DNA from: Clostridiaceae bacterium
GTDB lineage: Bacteria; Bacillota; Clostridia; Oscillospirales; Acutalibacteraceae
Assembly: GCA_016295895.1 (NCBI GenBank)
Contig: JAEDKI010000058.1
Location: forward strand, 1 to 10,208
Reading direction: 5' to 3'
DNA length: 10,208 bases
The stretch's first letter is position 1. The number at the start of each line of letters is the position of its first letter. The notes below the pieces were generated by a model. The model had not been told where the DNA came from, made no database searches, and saw only the letters and a program-made list of their open reading frames with translations. A program made the translations under genes and the position numbers. Shown piece by piece: positions 5,673-10,208 of this stretch.

Positions 5673-7226
5673 ATGAAAAAACTCAGGGCGAAAGTATGCG
5701 CCGTAACTCATTCGGGAAGAACACGCCGTGAAAATGAGGATAACTATGACCTTAACGGCAGACTGACCTCAACGGGCGATTTGCGCAAGGGCTCGGCGTT
5801 TGTTCAGAGCATGTCGGAGCCTTTCCACCTTGCGGTCTGCGACGGCATGGGCGGCGAAAGCTACGGCGAGCTTGCTTCGGGAATAGCTGTTGAAACCGTT
5901 GCCGCTCACGCTTCAAATATTTATGAAAGCGGCGAGGATTTCAGCTTTGCGATTGCAAACTGCATTGAGGACGCCAACAGCAGAATCTGCGCCGAAATCA
6001 ACGCCAGAGGCAAGCGCATGGGAACAACTCTTGCGGCAATTTATGCCGTTAAGGGTAAGATTATCTGCGTCAATATCGGCGATTCAAGAATTTATCATTA
6101 TTCAAAGGGAATTCTTGAGCAGATAAGCTTTGACCATACTCATGCTCAGACTATCGTTGACGCAGGTCAGGTCTCTCAGGATAATATCAATCAGATTCCC
6201 GATGCCAAAAGGCTAACGAAGCATTTGGGAGTATTCCCCGGCGAAGCTAATCTTTCGCCTAACATCAGCGTTATTGACGATGTTGATAACGGCGATATAG
6301 TTCTTCTTTGCAGCGACGGCTTGACCGATATGGTTGATGACGGCGAGATAACCGCAATTCTCTCAACTGCCGAAAGTGCTCAGGATGCGGCAAGCAAGCT
6401 TATCCGCAGAGCGCTTGAAAACGGCGGAAAAGATAATGTCAGCGTTATGGCGGCGTTTATCGAGGCAGAGGAAACGGCAATTTTTGCGCCGATTGCCGCC
6501 GCAATGGTTGGCGATACCGATGCCGATTATGAGGAAGAATACCGTAACAGCTACGGCTCAAATCAGCTTCCCGATGAAGAAAATCCCGTTTCTCCCTATG
6601 CTAACGCCGATGCGAGAGCATATGTTAAACCCATGGATAAAGCGAAAATAATGAAGATTGCGGGCATCGTCGCTGCGGCAATTGCGGTTATTGTAATCGC
6701 TGCACTTCTTATCAAGGCGCTTGTCGGCGGCAAGGAGACTGACGAGGATAATATTACAACAGGCACAACATATGACTATTACGGCTATCAGACTGTCTAT
6801 GAGCCTGTAACCGAGCCGACAACGGGCTTTACCGTTTGGTCGTTTGAATCAACAAGCGAAACCGAAAGCGAAACAAGCTCAACCACTCAGGCGACAACAC
6901 GCAAAAAGGTTACAACAACGAAGCGTAAGACCCCGACTTCCACCAAGAAGCCCACAACCACAAGGAAGCCGACTGCTTCAAGCAAGCCTGCTTCAACTGC
7001 CGCTCCTTCAACGGCAGCATCAACCACGGCTTCAACAACGGTTTCGGCATCTTCGACCGTTGCAAGCACCGGCACAACCGAATCGACCGCCGCTCAGGAG
7101 TCAACAAACACTACTGCTCCGTCGAACACACAACCTGCTCAGTCTGAATCATCAACCGCACAGCAGACCGAAAGCACTCAGCAGGAACAAACTCAGGCAG
7201 AGAACACTCCTCAGCAGGGAGCTTAA
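5673..7226 (+). CDS. PP2C-family Ser/Thr protein phosphatase with membrane span and Thr/Ser-rich outer tail
   Basis: Probably a metal-dependent phosphatase that reverses Ser/Thr phosphorylation in the cytoplasm (PrpC/Stp1-like catalytic domain, about 5-265). All core motifs are present: RENED (19-23), VCDGMGGE with Asp57, RMGTTL (115-120), NIGDSR (134-139), CSDGLTD (213-219) and GGKDNVSV (251-258). The metal ligands Asp57, Asp215 and Asp254 are intact. An acidic linker (about 266-322) leads to one transmembrane helix (about 328-350), with Lys on both sides. Residues 360-517 form a tail rich in Thr, Ser, Ala and Gln with a Lys/Arg cluster (410-432) and no globular domain. PrpC itself is about 250 aa, so half of this protein is extra. 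The expected topology is catalytic domain inside, tail outside. No Stk1/PrkC kinase gene is adjacent. The start ATG follows the G-rich Shine-Dalgarno GGGGGT (5663-5668). Confidence 0.93.
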   Translation: MKKLRAKVCAVTHSGRTRRENEDNYDLNGRLTSTGDLRKGSAFVQSMSEPFHLAVCDGMGGESYGELASGIAVETVAAHASNIYESGEDFSFAIANCIEDANSRICAEINARGKRMGTTLAAIYAVKGKIICVNIGDSRIYHYSKGILEQISFDHTHAQTIVDAGQVSQDNINQIPDAKRLTKHLGVFPGEANLSPNISVIDDVDNGDIVLLCSDGLTDMVDDGEITAILSTAESAQDAASKLIRRALENGGKDNVSVMAAFIEAEETAIFAPIAAAMVGDTDADYEEEYRNSYGSNQLPDEENPVSPYANADARAYVKPMDKAKIMKIAGIVAAAIAVIVIAALLIKALVGGKETDEDNITTGTTYDYYGYQTVYEPVTEPTTGFTVWSFESTSETESETSSTTQATTRKKVTTTKRKTPTSTKKPTTTRKPTASSKPASTAAPSTAASTTASTTVSASSTVASTGTTESTAAQESTNTTAPSNTQPAQSESSTAQQTESTQQEQTQAENTPQQGA

Positions 7227-7241
7227 TAATCACTAATCATT

Positions 7242-7275
7242 CACCCGCCAAGCAGAAATGCAAGGCGGGTGTTTT
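7242..7275 (+). terminator. Rho-independent terminator of the phosphatase gene
   Basis: CACCCGCC (7242-7249) pairs perfectly with GGCGGGTG (7264-7271). A 2x2 internal A loop and a GCA/TGC helix capped by a GAAA tetraloop continue the stem, which is followed by TTTT. Confidence 0.9.
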
Positions 7276-7301
7276 CATATTATTGCCTCAAAGCATATAA
7301 T
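7275..7301 (+). promoter_or_regulatory. Tentative sigma-E-like promoter of yunB
   Basis: TCATATT (7275-7281) and CATATAAT (7294-7301) resemble the mother-cell sigma-E boxes (ATATT and CATACAAT), and yunB is a sigma-E gene in Bacillus subtilis. The 12-bp spacer is shorter than usual, and the upstream box overlaps the T run of the terminator, so this is weak. The -10 could also be read as a sigma-A TATAAT. Confidence 0.35.
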
Positions 7302-7317
7302 AGACGGGGTGGTTTTT

Positions 7318-7947
7318 GTGAAAAGCAGACGATTTTACCGCCGCAGAGGGACGGCGGCTTTCAGAATAATCTGCGCCGTGCTTGCTTTGCTTATTTCGGT
7401 TTTGCTTATTGATGCAAAGCTTCGCCCGGCGATATATGACCTTGCGGCGCTTGAAGCTTATGCGCTTTCCGCAAAAACCGTTAATGCGGCTGTTGAAGAA
7501 ACGCTTGCCGATAATGCGCCGAAATATTCCGAGCTTGCGGAAATCAGCCGAACCGACGACGGCAGAATAACGGGCATCACAACCGATGTTATAAAGCTGA
7601 ATCTGTTCAAAGCTCAGGTGACAAAGGCGATTGATTCCGCTTTTAACAAAAAGAAGAAAACGGAGATAAGCGTTCCGCTCGGCTCGGCAAGCGGGATTGC
7701 GCTTTTTGCGGGTATCGGACCTTATATAGATGTTTCCGTAGGATATTCTTCTTCGACTCATTCGGATTTTGAAAATGTTTTTTCAAGCGCAGGCATAAAT
7801 CAGACTCAGCACAGCATTATGCTGAATATCGAAACGCAGGTTATGCTTTCTCTGCCCGGGAAACGCCTTTCTCAGACGGTGGAAACCTCGTTTTGCGTTG
7901 CCCAGACGGTAATAGTCGGCTCTGTACCGAATGTAATGGTTGAGTAA
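7318..7947 (+). CDS. yunB: Sporulation protein YunB
   Basis: A 209-residue YunB-family protein. In Bacillus subtilis it is a sigma-E-dependent mother-cell protein needed for full spore quality, with an unknown biochemical role. A basic N-terminus (KSRRFYRRR) precedes one transmembrane segment (about 15-31), and the rest should lie outside the membrane. Family signatures are VPLGSASG (119-126), LFAGIGPYIDV (129-139), SSAGINQTQH (156-165) and VAQTVIVGSVPN (194-205). The GTG start at 7318 follows GGGGTGG at 7306-7312. The in-frame ATG at 7258 lies inside the preceding terminator hairpin and is rejected. It is a single gene between two unrelated units, and no terminator is visible after it. It implies a spore former, or a lineage that recently was one. 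Confidence 0.9.
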   Translation: MKSRRFYRRRGTAAFRIICAVLALLISVLLIDAKLRPAIYDLAALEAYALSAKTVNAAVEETLADNAPKYSELAEISRTDDGRITGITTDVIKLNLFKAQVTKAIDSAFNKKKKTEISVPLGSASGIALFAGIGPYIDVSVGYSSSTHSDFENVFSSAGINQTQHSIMLNIETQVMLSLPGKRLSQTVETSFCVAQTVIVGSVPNVMVE

Positions 7948-7969
7948 TCATCTGAGAGCATAAAAAATA

Positions 7970-7998
7970 TTGATTTTATCCGCCGGAATTGATATAAT
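7970..7998 (+). promoter_or_regulatory. Sigma-A promoter of ligA
   Basis: TTGATT (7970-7975), a 17-bp spacer and a perfect TATAAT (7993-7998) precede the ATG by 31 bp. The Shine-Dalgarno AAGGAAG (8015-8021) lies 8 nt before the start. ligA therefore has its own promoter, unlike the common pcrA-ligA arrangement in other Firmicutes. Confidence 0.8.
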
Positions 7999-8029
7999 AA
8001 AAATATATTATGTTAAGGAAGTAACTGCT

Positions 8030-10006
8030 ATGGATTTTGAAACGGCAAAGGCAAGAGCAAAGGAGCTTCGTGACCTGCTCAATTATCACAGCCATAAATA
8101 TTATGTTGAGGATTCGCCCGAGATAGAAGATTATGAATATGATATGCTTCAAAGAGAGCTTGCGGGAATCGAAAAGGAGTTTCCCGAGCTTATAACCCCC
8201 GATTCTCCGACTCAGAGGGTCGGCGGAAGTGCGGAAAGCATGTTCACTCCCGTTGCTCATGCCGTACCGCTTGAAAGCCTTCAGGATGCGTTCAGCTTCG
8301 GCGAGGTCAGAGCGTTCTACGACAGGGTCAAGGAGCAGTTTCCCGACGCTGAGTTTGTCGTTGAACCGAAAATTGACGGTCTTTCGGTTGCTCTGGAATA
8401 CGAAAACGGAGTGTTTGTCAGAGGCTCGACAAGAGGTGACGGCAATATCGGTGAAGATGTTACCGCAAATCTCAGAACGGTTAATTCAATCCCTCTGCGC
8501 CTGAAATCAGATGTCACGATTGAGGTCAGGGGAGAGACCTATATGCCCAAAAAGGTGTTTGCATCTCTCGTTGAGGAGCAGGAGCAGAACGGCGAAAAAC
8601 CTTTCAAGAATCCGAGAAACGCCGCCGCAGGCTCTCTCAGACAGAAAAATCCCAAAATCACCGCTTCAAGAGGACTTGATATTTTCGTTTTCAACATTCA
8701 GCGTTACGGTTCGGACGAAATCACGGGGCATAAGCAGTCAATTGATTTCCTGAAAACTCTCGGTTTCAAGACGATACCTTTTTATAACAAATTTGATTCT
8801 TATGACGATATTATTTCCGAGCTTAACAGAATCGGCGAAATCAGACCGACTCTGCCGTTTGACATTGACGGAGCGGTCATTAAAACGGATTCGTTTGCTC
8901 AAAGAGCGGAGATAGGCAGCACGGCGAAGTTCCCGAGATGGGCGCTTGCGTTCAAATATCCGCCCGAAGAAAAAGAAACAACCGTTGTTGATATTGAGGT
9001 TGCCGTCGGCAGAACGGGAGTTTTGACCCCGACCGCCGTTTTTGAACCCGTGCTTGTTGCAGGCTCAACGGTTTCAAGAGCAACGCTCCATAATCAGGAT
9101 TTTATCAATGAAAAAGATATAAGAATCGGCGACAGAGTTGTTATCCGAAAAGCCGGAGACATAATTCCCGAGGTTATAAAGGTTGTGTCTCATGCCGACG
9201 GAAGCGAAAAATTCAGCCTGCCCGAGGTCTGCCCGTCGTGCGGCTCGGCGGTTATCCGTGAGGAGGGTGAAGCGGCGGTCAGATGTGTCAACCCCGAGTG
9301 CCCCGCACAGCTTTTAAGAAATCTGATTCATTTTTGCTCCCGTGACGCCATGGATATCGAGGGAATGGGCGACGCCGTGCTTGAAAAGCTTGTAACAAAC
9401 GGATTTTTGAGCAAGCCGAGCGAGATTTATACTCTCAAAAAAGAAGATTTTATGACCATTGAGGGCTTTAAGGATAAATCATCGCAGAATCTTGTTGACG
9501 CAATAGAAAAATCAAAGGAAAACGACCTTTCAAAGCTTGTTTTTGCCCTCGGAATACGCCATGTCGGTCAGAAAGCGGGCAAAATTCTTGCCGAGCATTT
9601 CGGAACTATGGAAAATATTATGAACGCCGATTTGGAACAGCTCACGGCTATTGACGGCTTCGGCGGAATAATGGCTCAGAGCGTTGCGGATTTCTTTGCG
9701 CTCGAACAGTCGAAGCATGAGATTGAAGCGCTTGCAGCTTACGGCGTTAACATGAAGTCGTTGACCGAGAAAATCGATAACCGCTTTGAAGGCAAAGTAT
9801 TTGTTCTGACCGGCACTCTTCCGACCTATTCACGCAATGAAGCGAGCGAGATTATCGAAAAATTCGGCGGAAAAACCGCTTCGTCGGTTTCAAAAAAGAC
9901 AAGCTATGTGCTTGCAGGCGAGGAAGCAGGAAGCAAACTCGTCAAAGCTCAGTCCCTCGGTGTGACAATAATAAACGAGGAAGAATTTAACGAGATGATA
10001 AAATAA
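8030..10006 (+). CDS. ligA: NAD-dependent DNA ligase LigA
   Basis: Essential replicative ligase that seals nicks through NAD+-dependent self-adenylation. At 658 aa it has the normal length and every expected domain. They are Ia (1-65, with HKYYVEDSP and YEYD), adenylation (about 66-315, AMP lysine Lys114 in EPKIDGLS, RGDG at 135-138, DIDGAVIKTD), OB fold (about 316-395, VGRTGVLTPTAVF and KAGDIIPEV), a four-Cys zinc finger (C401, C404, C419, C424), helix-hairpin-helix repeats (about 440-565) and BRCT (about 585-658). ATG 8030 was chosen for its Shine-Dalgarno and the domain Ia boundary; the TTG at 7970 is the -35 box. No terminator separates it from the antitoxin gene 22 nt downstream. No sign of truncation or transfer is seen. 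Confidence 0.98.
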   Translation: MDFETAKARAKELRDLLNYHSHKYYVEDSPEIEDYEYDMLQRELAGIEKEFPELITPDSPTQRVGGSAESMFTPVAHAVPLESLQDAFSFGEVRAFYDRVKEQFPDAEFVVEPKIDGLSVALEYENGVFVRGSTRGDGNIGEDVTANLRTVNSIPLRLKSDVTIEVRGETYMPKKVFASLVEEQEQNGEKPFKNPRNAAAGSLRQKNPKITASRGLDIFVFNIQRYGSDEITGHKQSIDFLKTLGFKTIPFYNKFDSYDDIISELNRIGEIRPTLPFDIDGAVIKTDSFAQRAEIGSTAKFPRWALAFKYPPEEKETTVVDIEVAVGRTGVLTPTAVFEPVLVAGSTVSRATLHNQDFINEKDIRIGDRVVIRKAGDIIPEVIKVVSHADGSEKFSLPEVCPSCGSAVIREEGEAAVRCVNPECPAQLLRNLIHFCSRDAMDIEGMGDAVLEKLVTNGFLSKPSEIYTLKKEDFMTIEGFKDKSSQNLVDAIEKSKENDLSKLVFALGIRHVGQKAGKILAEHFGTMENIMNADLEQLTAIDGFGGIMAQSVADFFALEQSKHEIEALAAYGVNMKSLTEKIDNRFEGKVFVLTGTLPTYSRNEASEIIEKFGGKTASSVSKKTSYVLAGEEAGSKLVKAQSLGVTIINEEEFNEMIK

Positions 10007-10028
10007 TACAAGAATGGAAGTGATTTTT

Positions 10029-10199
10029 ATGGGCATGTCTCATTCTAAAGCTATAGAGAACGCCGCAGCCTCCGTTGAAATGGAAGGATTTGTTGTGACC
10101 GAAGAATACAAAATGCTTTGTGAAAAGCTTCTTGTTAACGAAATAACTTTTGATGAATATGTTGAACTGATTAAAAAAACTCAAGGGATTGTTGCATAA
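10029..10199 (+). CDS. VbhA-family antitoxin (Fic inhibitor)
   Basis: A 56-residue acidic protein that should bind and block a Fic-domain adenylyltransferase. Residues 15-20 (SVEMEG) match the inhibitory motif [S/T]xxxE[G/N] of class I Fic systems, in which the Glu (here Glu19) fills the ATP gamma-phosphate site of the toxin. The C-terminal half (LCEKLL..EITFDEYVELIKK) has the short helices typical of VbhA-like antitoxins. The start is taken at 10029 because GGAAGTG (10016-10022) lies 6 nt upstream; the ATG at 10014 overlaps that Shine-Dalgarno and has none of its own. The gene follows ligA by 22 nt with no visible promoter, so it is probably co-transcribed. Its TAA shares one base with the ATG of the next gene (TAATG), a sign of translational coupling. 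The partner lies outside the window. Confidence 0.85.
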   Translation: MGMSHSKAIENAAASVEMEGFVVTEEYKMLCEKLLVNEITFDEYVELIKKTQGIVA

Positions 10200-10208
10200 T
10201 GGGATATA
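10199..10208 (+). CDS. Start of the next gene, probably the Fic toxin (partial, 3' end outside window)
   Basis: ATG at 10199-10201 followed by GGA TAT begins a frame coupled to the antitoxin stop codon. Only three codons are visible. The Fic identity rests entirely on the neighbouring VbhA-type antitoxin, which is almost always followed by its Fic partner in this order. Confidence 0.5.

Noticed and set aside
6849..7202. Low-complexity ACA/TCA/GCA-rich stretch as a possible tandem repeat or CRISPR
   Set aside because: There is no fixed unit length or unique spacers; it is the codon pattern of a Thr/Ser/Ala/Gln-rich protein tail.
6844..7236. 130-codon shifted frame rich in Gln, Arg and Pro
   Set aside because: It is a frame shadow of the Thr/Ser-rich tail of the phosphatase, whose repetitive codons keep other frames open.
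7258..7317. Upstream ATG extension of yunB
   Set aside because: The ATG lies inside the terminator hairpin; the GTG at 7318 has a Shine-Dalgarno and gives the expected basic N-terminus and membrane segment.
7970..8029. 20-residue upstream extension of LigA from TTG
   Set aside because: The TTG is part of the -35 box and the extension spans the -10 box; ATG 8030 has a proper Shine-Dalgarno and matches the LigA N-terminus.

Overview
The window looks like a chromosomal segment of a low-to-mid GC, endospore-forming member of the Clostridia, most likely the Ruminococcaceae/Oscillospiraceae-type gut lineages. The signs are a YunB sporulation protein, strong AGGAGG-type ribosome binding sites, near-consensus sigma-A promoters with 17-bp spacers, Thr-rich surface tails, and protein families common in that group. 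No tRNA, rRNA, CRISPR array, insertion sequence or prophage gene was seen.

Layout, left to right. (1) The last 29 codons of an unidentified plus-strand gene, then a hairpin terminator. (2) On the minus strand, a hemolysin III/PAQR membrane protein whose family-conserved N-terminus extends upstream of the first ATG and seems to start at a rare ATT codon behind a strong Shine-Dalgarno. (3) A 330-bp divergent region with a promoter on each strand. (4) A 632-residue secreted alpha/beta hydrolase of the LCAT/PGAP1-like lipase type. (5) A shared bidirectional terminator and, convergent to it, a MATE efflux transporter. (6) A second divergent promoter region with an inverted repeat near the MATE promoter. 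(7) A dihydrodipicolinate synthase/N-acetylneuraminate lyase superfamily aldolase. (8) A PP2C-type Ser/Thr phosphatase with one membrane span and a long Thr/Ser-rich outer tail. (9) YunB, a mother-cell sporulation protein. (10) NAD-dependent DNA ligase LigA with its own promoter. (11) A 56-residue VbhA-family antitoxin, 22 nt after ligA, overlapping by one base the start codon of a gene that runs off the window. That gene is probably a Fic-domain AMP transferase toxin.

Most genes appear to be independent transcription units with their own promoters, so this is mainly a housekeeping and surface/sporulation neighbourhood rather than one operon. The exceptions are ligA-antitoxin-(Fic), which look co-transcribed, and possible readthrough from the aldolase into the phosphatase, because no terminator is visible between them. 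The most notable points are the Fic/VbhA module at the right edge, the non-ATG start of the hemolysin III gene, the phosphatase with a mucin-like tail, and the aldolase with altered substrate-binding motifs.
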